Assembly (NCBI RefSeq): GCF_007859815.1
Contig: NZ_SJPH01000001.1
Coordinates: forward strand, 844,754 to 908,753
Length of the DNA stretch: 64,000 nt
Direction of reading: 5' to 3'
Source of the DNA: Botrimarina hoheduenensis
GTDB taxonomy: Bacteria; Planctomycetota; Planctomycetia; Pirellulales; Lacipirellulaceae
Below the pieces are notes generated by a model. It saw only the letters and a list, made by a program, of their open reading frames with translations. It was not told the DNA's origin and searched no databases. The translations under genes were made by a program, and so were the position numbers. Below, one piece after another: positions 9,375-18,037 of this stretch (positions within the stretch are counted from its first letter, which is position 1; the number at the start of each line of letters is the position of its first letter).

Positions 9375-10334
9375 ATGGGATCGATAGCGAGTGCCTCGCG
9401 GGCATGGCCCGCGGTGCTGGGCGTGAGCAGTGTGCTGTTGGTGGCGGTCGTCGCGACCGCCCAGCCAGGGCCGGGCGGGCCTGGTCATGGCGGACCAGGC
9501 GGGCCTCCCGGAGCGGGGCCCGATATGCCCCCGCCGCCCCCCCCCGCGGCTCACATGGGCATGCTGCTACGGATGGAAGAGGTCCGAGCGGAACTCGGCA
9601 TTAGCGAGGAACAGCAGACCCAGCTCCGCGAGCTGGCCCGTGACATGCGCGAGCAAGCCGGCACGCGACGAGGAGAGCGTGGAGAGCGTGGTGCCCGACG
9701 CCCCCAGGGACCTCGCGATGGGGCACGTCCGCCTCGTCCCGAAGGCGGGCCCGGTGGTCCTGAAGGACGGCCTGAGGGTCGCCCCGGTGGTGAGCGTGGC
9801 CAACGCGGCGGACGCGAGGGCGGACCTCAACGGGGTACCGAGATGCGTGAACGCCTCGACGCGATGCGTGGTGAGATCGAGCAACGCCTAGGCGAGGTGC
9901 TTACCACCGAGCAAATGACACGTCTGGAGCAGATCGAACTGCAGCTCCGCGTGCGACGAATGGGGCCGATGGTCTTATCTCATGGACCACTGGCCGAGGA
10001 ACTCGGCGTAACTCTTGAGCAAGGCGAACAGATCCGCGCGAAGGCGGACGAGCTACGCGGTGCTCTTGCCCAGCAGATTCGTGATGTAACCGATGCCTCG
10101 CGCGAGAAGCTCTATGAGGAGCTGACCACCGAGCAGCAGGCCCAGCTCAAAGAAATGCTTGGCGAGCCGTTTGATATGCCCCCGCCGCCACCACGGGGTG
10201 AGCGGATGGGCGAGCGGCGCGGTCGGTCGGGGCCTCCGGGACCGCGGGGCGACCGCGGCTTCGGTCCTCCAAGAGGGGGACCGCGCGAAGGGCGTGGACC
10301 GGACGGACCTCCGCCCCCGCCCCCGGGTGAGTGA
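9375..10334 (+). CDS. Exported Gly/Pro/Arg-rich low-complexity protein
   Basis: Starts at the ATG preceded by GGGAGACAGG. A Sec signal (AWPAVLGVSSVLLVAVVATA) leads to a mature chain rich in PGG, PPPP and RGERGE-type repeats, interrupted by two helical segments: EELGISEEQQTQLRELARDM-like near residues 70-90 and a longer one containing LTTEQMTRLEQIELQLR and LTTEQQAQLKEMLG. The LTTEQ helices recall Spy/CpxP-like periplasmic proteins, as seen in many planctomycete proteins of this type. No enzymatic motif is visible; probably periplasmic or envelope-associated. About 319 residues. The open frame extends upstream to 9240, but without a signal peptide there. Confidence 0.75.
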   Translation: MGSIASASRAWPAVLGVSSVLLVAVVATAQPGPGGPGHGGPGGPPGAGPDMPPPPPPAAHMGMLLRMEEVRAELGISEEQQTQLRELARDMREQAGTRRGERGERGARRPQGPRDGARPPRPEGGPGGPEGRPEGRPGGERGQRGGREGGPQRGTEMRERLDAMRGEIEQRLGEVLTTEQMTRLEQIELQLRVRRMGPMVLSHGPLAEELGVTLEQGEQIRAKADELRGALAQQIRDVTDASREKLYEELTTEQQAQLKEMLGEPFDMPPPPPRGERMGERRGRSGPPGPRGDRGFGPPRGGPREGRGPDGPPPPPPGE

Positions 10335-10364
10335 TCAGCCGAGCGATCGCATTGCCGTGCCTCG

Positions 10365-10401
10365 ATCCCTCCTCTTCGTACGCGAAGGGGAGGGATTTTT
10401 T
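10365..10401 (+). terminator. Rho-independent terminator
   Basis: A 14-bp stem with one mismatch (10365-10378 with 10383-10396), loop of 4 nt and a T run to 10401. It ends the exported-protein gene and separates it from the convergent downstream gene. Confidence 0.85.
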
Positions 10402-10419
10402 GTTGGTAACGATACGCGC

Positions 10420-11937
10420 TTATTTACCGTCGATCGTCACACCTTCGCGATAGAGCGGCAGATGGCGGTAGTAGACCTCCAGCACGTAGATCGACAGACA
10501 AGTCTGATACAAGCGGCCCCCAGTTGATCCCCAGCGGTCACCCACGGGGCTCCAACTTCCTTCTTCGGAGCCTGACTTCACTTGGTGATCGGGCAGCACC
10601 TCGCGGATTACGCCGTTCCATTCGTTCCAGGTGTCGCCCCCAATGTGTCGACAGACCTGCGTGGCGTAGTACCAGTAGTAGATGTCGCGCCGCCGATCGA
10701 TCCACTCCGGCGGATGGTTCAGCAGCAGATCGACTCCCTGCCGCAGCGGCACGAAGTCTTTTGGCCAACCTAAATACTGACGGCACAACAGCCCCACCGC
10801 GGTCATCGCGGGGGGCTGCTCGGGGTTGAAGACGATGGAGCGCTCATAGACGTATTGGCTGCCCTCGGCACGCGAGACATCGTTGTCGAGAAACTCGGTG
10901 ACCTGTTCAAAGACCTCCGACGGCACTTCTAAGCCGGCCATGCGTCCGCTCTTGAGCGCCATCAGCACCCAGCCCGTCACGGACAGGTCATTTCCTTCAC
11001 GCGGCCGATACTTCCAGCCGCCGACGGTGGTCTGACCATCGATCAGATGATCGATGGCCGACTGGGCCGACAGCAAATAATCGTTGTTGCGCGTCATGCC
11101 GAACAGCTCGCACAGAGCGATTGTCGCCAGCGCATCGGTATAGTAGCGGTGGTTGTTTCTGCCTTCGGAGAAAAACGATCCGTCGGGTTGTTGCCGCTTA
11201 AGCAGCCATTCCCACCCCTCGCGTACCGTTTTAGAGAACTCGCCTTTTCCCTCGGGCAGGTGTCCGGCACCCTGAAACGCGAGCAGCGCCATGGCGGTCG
11301 CCGCCTCGCGGTTCTCTGTATTCGCGGGATTGGCGTAGCGCCCTTCAAGGCTCCATCCCCCATCACGCTGCTGCTTACGACGCAACCAGCGCAACCCCGC
11401 AAGTACGGCGGCCTCAGTTCGCTCGGTCCCGCCGTAGGCTTTTAGCAAGGCGATGCGGGTTCCTTCCTCGCGTCCTGCAAAAGCGGCCCCCGGAGTCTTG
11501 ATGTCCAGCAGGCTCGTCAGCGCCCGGGCATTCGGGCTGATCTGCGTTGGAGTCGGCGCAGCGAGCGGAAGCGGTACCGGTTCTAAGAATTCGGGCGTTA
11601 GCGATTGCTGGAGTTCATCCACCTCGATCTCTGCCGACAGGTCGAGCTGTGGCTCGATGAGTTGCTCACCCAGATCCTCGGCAAAAACCCCGGTCAATGT
11701 CAGGTTACGATCCTCATCGATCGCGATGGCTAGCAGCGCTAAGAGGATCAGCACCGTAAGATGCAGTGCGGCGCTGGCGAGCCAGGCCGGCGCATCGGTC
11801 AGCCACCACCCCACGCCGATCAGCTTGGGCTCGTGATCGAGGCCGCTAGTCTTCTGCGTGCTGCGATGCTTGCCGGGCAACCTTGCACCGGCTTCGGCTG
11901 GCGGCGGGAGAGTCGGTGGGGGCATGAATTGCGACAA
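10420..11937 (-). CDS. Membrane-anchored prenyltransferase/squalene-cyclase-repeat protein
   Basis: 505 residues. A transmembrane helix (WLASAALHLTVLILLALLAI, about 53-73) follows a Pro-rich cytoplasmic tail. The C-terminal ~350 residues hold alpha/alpha-toroid repeats with QW-like units: LRWLRRKQQRDGGWSLEG, WEWLLKRQQPDGSF, HLIDGQTTVGGWKYR and EEGSWSPVGDRWGSTGGRLYQ. These repeats are shared with terpene cyclases and protein prenyltransferases, but the cyclase DxDD acid motif is not visible, so a non-enzymatic role is likely. Such proteins are very common and unexplained in Planctomycetes. It is convergent with the previous gene. Confidence 0.8.
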   Translation of the reverse strand: MSQFMPPPTLPPPAEAGARLPGKHRSTQKTSGLDHEPKLIGVGWWLTDAPAWLASAALHLTVLILLALLAIAIDEDRNLTLTGVFAEDLGEQLIEPQLDLSAEIEVDELQQSLTPEFLEPVPLPLAAPTPTQISPNARALTSLLDIKTPGAAFAGREEGTRIALLKAYGGTERTEAAVLAGLRWLRRKQQRDGGWSLEGRYANPANTENREAATAMALLAFQGAGHLPEGKGEFSKTVREGWEWLLKRQQPDGSFFSEGRNNHRYYTDALATIALCELFGMTRNNDYLLSAQSAIDHLIDGQTTVGGWKYRPREGNDLSVTGWVLMALKSGRMAGLEVPSEVFEQVTEFLDNDVSRAEGSQYVYERSIVFNPEQPPAMTAVGLLCRQYLGWPKDFVPLRQGVDLLLNHPPEWIDRRRDIYYWYYATQVCRHIGGDTWNEWNGVIREVLPDHQVKSGSEEGSWSPVGDRWGSTGGRLYQTCLSIYVLEVYYRHLPLYREGVTIDGK

Positions 11938-12143
11938 TTGCCCGGGCTACCGATGGGGGAGAGCAACTGCGTCTGCGGATCCGCACGACGCTTCACTCTT
12001 ATCTTCGCCGATGACTTCAAAAACTATCGACCCCAGGCAAGACAGGCCATCAGCGGAACGCTTTCATACCGGCAGCTCCGGTGGCCAAGGTTGCGGATTA
12101 GGCGAACTCTGCGGCACAGCTCGAGGGGGCGAGAGCCGACCCC

Positions 12144-12172
12144 TTGTCGGGCCGATATTATGGCGATACTGT
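12144..12172 (+). promoter_or_regulatory. Candidate promoter of tRNA-fMet
   Basis: TTGTCG (12144-12149), a 17-bp spacer and TACTGT (12167-12172) would place the start a few bases before the mature tRNA 5' end at 12184. Moderate match to sigma-70 consensus; the only well-spaced candidate I saw in the 246-bp gap after the preceding gene. Confidence 0.4.
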
Positions 12173-12183
12173 TATAAGTCTGA

Positions 12184-12257
<74 letters not shown>

Positions 12258-12330
12258 CTTTTTGTAAGTCTAGCTGATACCTACGCTTAGGTTACCTGCC
12301 AGCGGTTGGCAGAGCGGCTCGTTAGTAGCG

Positions 12331-12375
12331 AAAACCCGTAGTCAAAACCCGTAGAGGGTGGCGGACTACGGGTTT
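12331..12375 (+). repeat. Integrase arm-type sites (AAAACCCGTAG x2 plus inverted copy)
   Basis: AAAACCCGTAG occurs at 12331-12341 and 12344-12354, and in inverted form as CTACGGGTTT at 12366-12375, all between the tRNA and the integrase. The same 11-mer recurs inverted at 56727-56737, about 130 bp inside the right core. Spaced repeats flanking a core are what arm-binding tyrosine recombinases use; they could also autoregulate the integrase. Confidence 0.6.
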
Positions 12376-12399
12376 GGCTCCCAAAACGAGGTTCCGCCC

Positions 12400-13623
12400 A
12401 TGCCCCGCCTTCTGAAAAGACCGCCCAAATACGGTCGGCACAAAGCTTCTAATCAGGCCTGCGTCTACGTCAACGGCCGCGAGGTCTATCTCGGCAAGTA
12501 CGGCTCCCCCAAGAGCCACGATCGGTACCGAGAATACTTGGCCGAATGGCGGTCCAAGCAGGCCGTCATCGAGAGGGATGAGGCCGTCCAGTCGGTCGAA
12601 GACTCGCTCGCCAAGACGCTCAACCCGGCAGCCCTCCGCCGCAAGCGTCGCGAAGGGGGCGTTGTCACGCTCGATGAGCTGATCTTCGTCTACCGCCGGC
12701 ACGCCAGCTCGTACTACGTGAAGTACGGCAAGGTGACCCGGGAAGCGGAGCTGATTGTCGAGCTGACCGGCTTGCTCGGCAAGAAGCACGGGGACGAGCC
12801 GGTCGATGATTTCGGCCCGGTGCAGCTCGACAACTTCCGCGACGACCTGATCACCGAGCGGGATTGGTCGCGGAAGGTGATCAACAAGCAGATCAGCCGG
12901 CTGATCCGGATGTTCAAGTGGGCGGTAGGAAAAGAGATGTGTGCGGCGGAGGTGCCGCTGCAGCTGGCGGCGCTCGGCGGGCTTAAGAAGGGGCGGACCG
13001 ATGCGCGAGAGCTGGCCGACGTGCAGCCTGTCGAGGACGCTCGGATCCAGCAGACGCTGCCCTGCCTGCCGGAGATTGTGGCGGACATGGTGCGGTTCCA
13101 GCGGCTGACCAGTGCCAGGCCGGGTGAGGTCTGTGCACTGCGGCCTTGCGACATCGATCGTAGCGGTGAGGTCTGGGTCTATACGCCTGACGCTCATAAG
13201 ACCGAGCACCACGAGAAGTCCAGGTCGGTCTACATCGGGCCGCAGGCACAGCGGCTTCTTGCTCCTTACCTCCAGCGTGATGAAGGGAAGTTCTGCTTCT
13301 CGCCCGAGGAGTCTGTCGCCAGGGCTCGCCAGCGTCAGCAGAAGCTAAAGGACAAGCCTTGGAAGCGATCGGCCGCGCGTCCACCGGCTGAGCGTTACCA
13401 GGTCGCCAGCTACCGGGTGTCGATCCGCCGCGGCTGCAAGAAGGCAGGTGTCGAGGTATGGACTCCCAACCAGCTGCGTCACACCGGGGCGACCGAGATC
13501 CGCAAGAAGTACGGCCTGGAAGCGGCTCAGGTGATCTGCGGGCACGAGCGGGCAGACGTTACGCAGGTGTATGCCGAGCGGGATCGGCAGCTGGCTGAAA
13601 AGGTAGCCAGGGAGGTTGGCTGA
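12400..13623 (+). CDS. int: Tyrosine recombinase / integrase
   Basis: A 407-residue site-specific recombinase. The N-terminal half includes a core-binding-like domain (SRKVINKQISRLIRMFKWAV). The catalytic domain shows the first Arg in TSARPGEVCALRPCD, the box II region TPNQLRHTGATEIRKKYG, the following His in CGHERADVTQ and the nucleophile Tyr in VTQVYAERD. The first residue of the usual HxxR (HQLR) is Asn here; the second Arg and His remain. The ATG at 12400 is preferred; the frame is open to 12358. It lies directly next to tRNA-fMet, so it very likely catalysed insertion there. Confidence 0.92.
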   Translation: MPRLLKRPPKYGRHKASNQACVYVNGREVYLGKYGSPKSHDRYREYLAEWRSKQAVIERDEAVQSVEDSLAKTLNPAALRRKRREGGVVTLDELIFVYRRHASSYYVKYGKVTREAELIVELTGLLGKKHGDEPVDDFGPVQLDNFRDDLITERDWSRKVINKQISRLIRMFKWAVGKEMCAAEVPLQLAALGGLKKGRTDARELADVQPVEDARIQQTLPCLPEIVADMVRFQRLTSARPGEVCALRPCDIDRSGEVWVYTPDAHKTEHHEKSRSVYIGPQAQRLLAPYLQRDEGKFCFSPEESVARARQRQQKLKDKPWKRSAARPPAERYQVASYRVSIRRGCKKAGVEVWTPNQLRHTGATEIRKKYGLEAAQVICGHERADVTQVYAERDRQLAEKVAREVG

Positions 13624-13934
13624 GGGTGATTCGCCGGCGTTCTACTTGCGGTCGGTGAATGCCACTGCCTGCAGTTCGACGAAGCCCGAAACATCCAACC
13701 GCGGCGGCAATTGATGACCCGTATCTTGCTGAGGTGACGGACAAACAGGCGCGAGACTTAAGCGCCACTGTCCGGCTTGTCCGGCACTGAACGCCGGATA
13801 AGGGAAGGGAAGCCACCGATTCAACAATCAAGTACGCTTGACTCACAACGTGCCTTCATAGAGGGGCTATGGCAGGATAGCTGGATCAGCCAGCCATGCC
13901 CTTAGGTAAACTCCCGACGCTAAAATAGCCCGTC
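13624..13934. other. 311-bp gap after the integrase
   Basis: No convincing gene. It contains short GC-rich inverted repeats (for example around 13770-13800, CCGGC...GCCGG) and a minus-strand open frame with no recognisable content. Confidence 0.4.
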
Positions 13935-14486
13935 ATGGCAGCATCCGACAAAGACCTCGCCCTGCACGAAGCTGGTCACGCAGCCGTTCTCTGGCTCGTC
14001 GGCTGGGAACATCAGCTTAAACTCATTCGTCTGAAAGGCTCTGGCCAAAAGCCGCCTGCTGAGATGGTACCCGCCATTCAGGCGGATATGACAAGCCTGT
14101 CCGACTTGCGGAAGTATCTTTTAGTTATGTGGGCTGGCACCGCTGCTACTGGAAAGAACGACTTCGACAAAGACCTCCAGGACATATGCCACGCAGTTCG
14201 CAGGCATCTGGGTATATCCAAAGTTCGCACGCTCTTTCCCTTAGGGTTTGAGCCCCCGGAAGCCTCTGCTCTTATATTCGAGGCAGAGAAGACTTCGCTA
14301 CGCATTCTTGGCCTCAATGGCTTTCGCTCTTTGATTGAGGAAATAGCAGATCAGCTACTGGCCATGCCGAAGGACTCCAGCGGCTACCGTACACTCCCTG
14401 CGGCAGACATCATCCAGCTCTGCACTGCGAAGGTCGATCGAGAGGCGATTCTGGCTGACCTGGCCAGCTGGCTCGACGGCAAGTAG
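13935..14486 (+). CDS. HEAGH-motif protein (orphan M41/FtsH-peptidase-like)
   Basis: 183 residues. The N-terminus reads DKDLALHEAGHAAVLWLVGW, where His11-Glu12-x-x-His15 matches the zinc motif of the FtsH (M41) peptidase domain (HEAGHA). A helical body follows, with DLRKYLLVMWAGTAATGKNDFDKD reminiscent of the M41 segment holding the third metal ligand (Asp), but no AAA+ ATPase part is present. Orphan M41-like domains occur on mobile elements with unknown role. It lies between the integrase and an Abi-type gene, with lower GC than its neighbours. A protease or a metal-binding regulator are both possible. Confidence 0.6.
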   Translation: MAASDKDLALHEAGHAAVLWLVGWEHQLKLIRLKGSGQKPPAEMVPAIQADMTSLSDLRKYLLVMWAGTAATGKNDFDKDLQDICHAVRRHLGISKVRTLFPLGFEPPEASALIFEAEKTSLRILGLNGFRSLIEEIADQLLAMPKDSSGYRTLPAADIIQLCTAKVDREAILADLASWLDGK

Positions 14487-14629
14487 TCGTTACCGCGTTA
14501 CTGCAAATTGGGAGGGCACAGTTGCCAACTTGCTGATCGCACAAGCTCCTGTTGAAAGACTTACTTGGTCACGCGAGAGGCTGAGCCCATGGGGTACGAC
14601 GGGTCGCAGTTCGCGGGTAGCTGTGTGGC

Positions 14630-15406
14630 TCATGACGGTGCGGACACGCGCTGTGCAGTCACCTTCATATCGATGTAGTGGAGCATCGTTCTCGCGAGAT
14701 CAACTACGAGACCAGCCTCAGGAGCAGCGATCAGTTCCTTGTTGGGATGGGCCATGCTCTTGTCGTTGCGGATCGGATTAAGTGCATCCATGATGCTCGA
14801 CATCGCGCGAAAAATCTTGACGAGTTCGCCCTGCCTCTGGTCCGCGCTCTGAAAGGCTGGATGCTGCTTGCGAATCAATGAGAACAGTCCGCTCATCAAG
14901 TCTTTCTGACCAAACTCGATACCAGCTTCATCGCAGAGGTTGCGAAGGTAGCCGTGCAGCATGGTATGGACTCGATCAACCGCGCTAGCGAAGCCGCGCT
15001 TCCCAATGAGGTCTTCGGCCTGGTCGATCGCTTGTTCAACTATGTCGCACGTTACTGCCGGCCGACGAATCGTGACCGCCGCACACCCTTCTAGCCGCGC
15101 CGACACGGCTAGCAACTCGTCGTGCAGTTCTTGGGATCGACCCTCGAAGCGAGAGGCGTCTGGAGGGTGCATCTTAAGCGAGCCACGGATAATTGCCGCT
15201 TGCTCATTCGGCGGGCACTCCTTCAGAATCCGCTCAAACCTCTCGCGGTTCGTCCCCGAGCCAGCGCGTGGGTCAGCATCAACGCCGATCCGGATATAAA
15301 ATCGCTCAAGCACCCCTATGTCACTGAACTCTCCCAAGTAGCCGCCACTTACGCCGAGGTAAAGGCGTACCAGCTTGCGGTGTTCGTTGTTTGACATTCG
15401 GGCCAT
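14630..15406 (-). CDS. Abortive-infection family protein (Abi C-terminal domain)
   Basis: 258 residues from an ATG with GGAGG six bases upstream. The C-terminal ~140 residues match the 'abortive infection C-terminus' domain: VEQAIDQAEDLIGK, SAVDRVHTMLHGYLRNLC, and IMDALNPIRNDKSMAHPN, where the RN-x(3-5)-H element resembles HEPN-type nuclease motifs (RxxxxH). Such proteins are thought to sense infection and stop growth by cutting RNA. The N-terminal ~110 residues are not recognised. It forms part of the defence cargo at the left end of the element. Confidence 0.7.
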   Translation of the reverse strand: MARMSNNEHRKLVRLYLGVSGGYLGEFSDIGVLERFYIRIGVDADPRAGSGTNRERFERILKECPPNEQAAIIRGSLKMHPPDASRFEGRSQELHDELLAVSARLEGCAAVTIRRPAVTCDIVEQAIDQAEDLIGKRGFASAVDRVHTMLHGYLRNLCDEAGIEFGQKDLMSGLFSLIRKQHPAFQSADQRQGELVKIFRAMSSIMDALNPIRNDKSMAHPNKELIAAPEAGLVVDLARTMLHYIDMKVTAQRVSAPS

Positions 15407-15624
15407 GCGTTGCCTCCAATCTTGCGAGAATGTACCGAAGGACGCGATCGCACACAAAAGGTTCTCTTCCGATCGCTCGTTCGGGAATTATCGTCGAATT
15501 TTGATGCATTGGCAAAAAAGCCGCCGTCCGGTCTTGCTCGGTCATGGCGTGGCGCTAATCTGTCGGGATGAGAACCGTCCGCGACCAGACGAGTAAGCCC
15601 CTCCTCGACCGATGGGATTACCCG

Positions 15625-15860
15625 GCCTAAGCTGCTGGAGTCGAGCGGGTCGGGGCTGTTGAACGATTACTTGCTGGGGCACCTGTCGGTGAAGGAACTA
15701 GCCGTGGCGTTCTGAGAAGGCTTCGGCAGGCAAAGCAAGGACCTGCACGTGGTCGCTCGGCTCCCTGACCCTGCAGCAGCTGCACCACCTGACCGAACAG
15801 CAAGCGGCCGAGGCGGTGGTGTTGAACATCGCCTAGCACTAAGCGCTGGGTGCCACTGCT
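15625..15860 (+). pseudogene. Decayed IS1182/IS5-like transposase N-terminal fragment
   Basis: Reading the + strand gives LLNDYLLGHLSVKELAVAF, a TGA stop, then EGFGRQSKDLHV; after a frameshift it resumes as GSLTLQQLHHLTEQQAAEAV and LNIA, with stops where transposases of this type read WHYAL. The order DYLLGHLSV / GRPSKDLHV / LQQLHDLTD / WHYAL is the known N-terminus of such DDE transposases. At least one frameshift and three stops make it dead. No catalytic part follows. Confidence 0.7.
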
Positions 15861-16947
15861 ATCTTGCCCAGCGGTGCAGAAGTGGGTAGACGGCGTCTAC
15901 TGTCGGACAAGCCGGGCAGTGCCGTTCAAGCTCGCGTCAGTGCAGACCGCCTTGCTCAATCTACCTGCTGCGACTGAGCGACGTTGCATCGACTTCGCGG
16001 GCTTTTGCCCCTGGACAACTCTCCGAGGTTACCTCACCCGACCTGCCGAAGGCCCTCCGCAAAGTTGCTGAGGTGATCCTCACCGCAGCGCCAAACCAGG
16101 CTCGCGAGGGAAGTCTCCTAAGCCGGTCAACTGGCGAGCAGTTGACCGGGGCCGATTTTGTGCTGCTATCGCGGCATTCTCTTGAGAGAAAGAGGGAAGA
16201 AGCCTGTCAGGTTCAGCCGAACAATAGGTGGATTTCTCGGGCGGCCCGCAAGCAGTCGTGCATGGCGGCGACGACGCAGAGGCTCCCTCGCTCTTCCTCT
16301 CTCAAGGACGCGAGAGCGTATCACAAAATCGGCCACTGCGAGCCGGACGCCAGCGTCCTGCGGGGCTCCGATAACAAGCCCTACTCGACCTGCGTGGTGC
16401 CGTGTTCGGAGTGCTCGCGCTGTGCTCCTTCGATTGTCGGCAGCGCCCACTCCAGCATGGGCCGACCGTCACCGATGGATCAACTGGGTCTGCGGAGCTA
16501 AGCTTCTACCTGGCTCACTCATTCATCATCGTCTCTCGTCACGCCCCGTGGTTGGCTGCCGAGAACCGTCGCCGCCTGCATCGGCGGTACGCCATCGTGA
16601 ATGGTGGTCGTGGTTGGGATCATCCTTGCGCCTCGTGGCCGAGAACGGTGAGAAATAGAACGCCCGCTCGTTATCGTCCGGGCGGCTGTCGGCTGGCAAG
16701 CAATGACCTTTGATGTGAGCACAGGAATCGTTGTGGTATAGATCGGCTCGTCGCTTTTTCCTTTCCAGCCAGATTGAGTAGCGCTATCCTGTCCCCCGCA
16801 TCGGCCGAGTCAAACGCCAAAAACAATTTCACGAGGCGCTAGCGCTTGAAATTCTTTTGTGGTCCCTCCGGGCAGACGTTGGACACGCCCGCTTTTCGGT
16901 GGACAAACCGGATGCGTACGTCAACTAACTAGAAAAGGAGAAAGACC
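15861..16947. other. ~1.1-kb stretch without a supportable gene
   Basis: Several overlapping open frames up to 166 codons exist but are low-complexity (Arg/Ser/Pro-rich) and show no family resemblance, consistent with decayed DNA after the transposase remnant. The last ~100 bp drops in GC, contains the palindrome GCGCTAGCGC near 16838-16849 and ends in AAGGAG, the ribosome-binding site of the next gene. Confidence 0.5.
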
Positions 16948-17226
16948 ATGACAAACCAAACTCTAACGACCAACGAACCCGTCGCCCGCTTCAAGGACGG
17001 CCTTGTCGAGATCGCCATCTGGCAGAACGACACCGAGAACGGACGCCCGTTCTACTCGACCTCGGCCATCCAGCGGAGCTACAAGGACAAATCCGGAGAT
17101 TACCAAGTGACCTCCAGTCTGAGTGGCACCCAGCTCTTGCAGGCGGCAAGGCTCTACCAGCAGGCCTACGACACGATCCGCGAGCTGGAAGAAGCCGACT
17201 ACCAGGCGAGCAAGGCAGAAGCCTAA
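16948..17226 (+). CDS. Small conserved plasmid-type protein
   Basis: 92 residues, with AAAAGGAGAAAG just upstream of the ATG. The core KDGLVEIAIWQNDTENG...STSAIQRSYKDKSGDYQ resembles a widespread family of small hypothetical proteins on plasmids and integrative elements, with an OB-like beta-rich first half and a C-terminal helix (LLQAARLYQQAYDTIRELEE). Single-stranded DNA binding has been suggested for look-alikes, but nothing here proves it. A terminator follows within 20 bp, so it is a monocistronic unit. Confidence 0.7.
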   Translation: MTNQTLTTNEPVARFKDGLVEIAIWQNDTENGRPFYSTSAIQRSYKDKSGDYQVTSSLSGTQLLQAARLYQQAYDTIRELEEADYQASKAEA

Positions 17227-17240
17227 CTCACCACCCCTTG

Positions 17241-17275
17241 GGAGCCGCCCGGAGACGGGCGGTTCCATCTTTTCT
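17241..17275 (+). terminator. Rho-independent terminator
   Basis: An 11-bp stem with one G-T pair (17241-17251 with 17256-17266), loop GAGA, followed by ATCTTTTCT. Ends the small gene at 17226. Confidence 0.8.
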
Positions 17276-17302
17276 GGGTGGGCTCCTTCAGGAACGCCGT
17301 AG

Positions 17303-17578
17303 CTACTTGTCGCCGTAGAGCGCGCGCTTGATCGCCGTCCGCCGATCGTCTTCTTCACGGCCCCGGGTAGGGTCGAAGAAGCGGTTCAGCGCGGAGACCG
17401 TGGTGAAGCGGACGTTGCCCACCTTGTGGCTATCCAGCACGCGGCCCCGCACCCCCTTGGTCGCCCAACGGTAGACGGTCGAGTGGTGCACCTTCTTGCC
17501 GTGTCGCTTGGGCAGTATCGCCGGCACATCGGTGAGGGCGACGGGGTCGTTCGGTCTTGGGTCAGGGAGGAAGCTCAT
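17303..17578 (-). CDS. DUF1580-like helix-turn-helix protein
   Basis: 91 residues: VALTDVPAILP...KKVHHSTVYRWATKGVRG followed by RVGNVRFTTVSALNRFF-type content. This is the layout of planctomycete DUF1580, an excisionase/MerR-like winged helix that reads as 'choose row by HTH, then sheet'. Likely a small DNA-binding regulator or recombination directionality factor of the element. It is the last gene of the minus-strand mobilisation block. Confidence 0.75.
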   Translation of the reverse strand: MSFLPDPRPNDPVALTDVPAILPKRHGKKVHHSTVYRWATKGVRGRVLDSHKVGNVRFTTVSALNRFFDPTRGREEDDRRTAIKRALYGDK

Positions 17579-17632
17579 TGGAGACGCTCCGTTTCATTGG
17601 TAAGGGGGGCTGGGAAGGCGCTCGCCGTGACG

Positions 17633-18034
17633 CTAGTAGTCGTGCCCGGTCAGGGTTTCGACGGTCACCTTGTCGATTGAGGGGCTCGTCTCGGGGCGGT
17701 CGAAGGTGCGCGGGCCGAGCTCGGTGAACGACTTCAGCTTGCCCGCGGCGATCAGTTCGGCGAGTTCGGTCAGGTTCCGGCCGGCGATCGAGATCACGAG
17801 CTTCTCCATGCCCAGTAGCCCGAGCTGCAGGAAGCCGGCGTCGCGGAGGCGGATCTCACGCAAGTCGCAGTAGGCATAGCTGGTAGCGCACCCGTCGCAG
17901 AAGCAGACCTGGAACATCAGCGGTGCGGGCTCGGTCGGCGACACCCGTTTCCAAGGCACTTGGCTGGTGCCGGCGATCGCGGCGGCCGCGTGCTGACGGT
18001 TCTCGTTGGAGGGGAATGGGAGGTTCTGGGCCAT
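17633..18034 (-). CDS. Hypothetical protein downstream of the relaxase
   Basis: 133 residues, not recognised. The middle has a Cys-containing segment (VCFCDGCATSYAYCDLREIRL) that could bind metal, followed by LRDAGFLQLGLLGMEKLVISIAG. It starts 3 bp after the relaxase stop codon, so it is surely co-transcribed with it. An accessory mobilisation role is inferred only from position. Confidence 0.6.
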   Translation of the reverse strand: MAQNLPFPSNENRQHAAAAIAGTSQVPWKRVSPTEPAPLMFQVCFCDGCATSYAYCDLREIRLRDAGFLQLGLLGMEKLVISIAGRNLTELAELIAAGKLKSFTELGPRTFDRPETSPSIDKVTVETLTGHDY

Positions 18035-18037
18035 TGG

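Noticed and set aside
16166-16330. CRISPR-like or inverted-repeat element around the CTCTTGAGAGAAAGAGG stretch
   Set aside because: Only one imperfect inverted pair, no regular spacing and no spacers. No CRISPR array was seen anywhere in the window.
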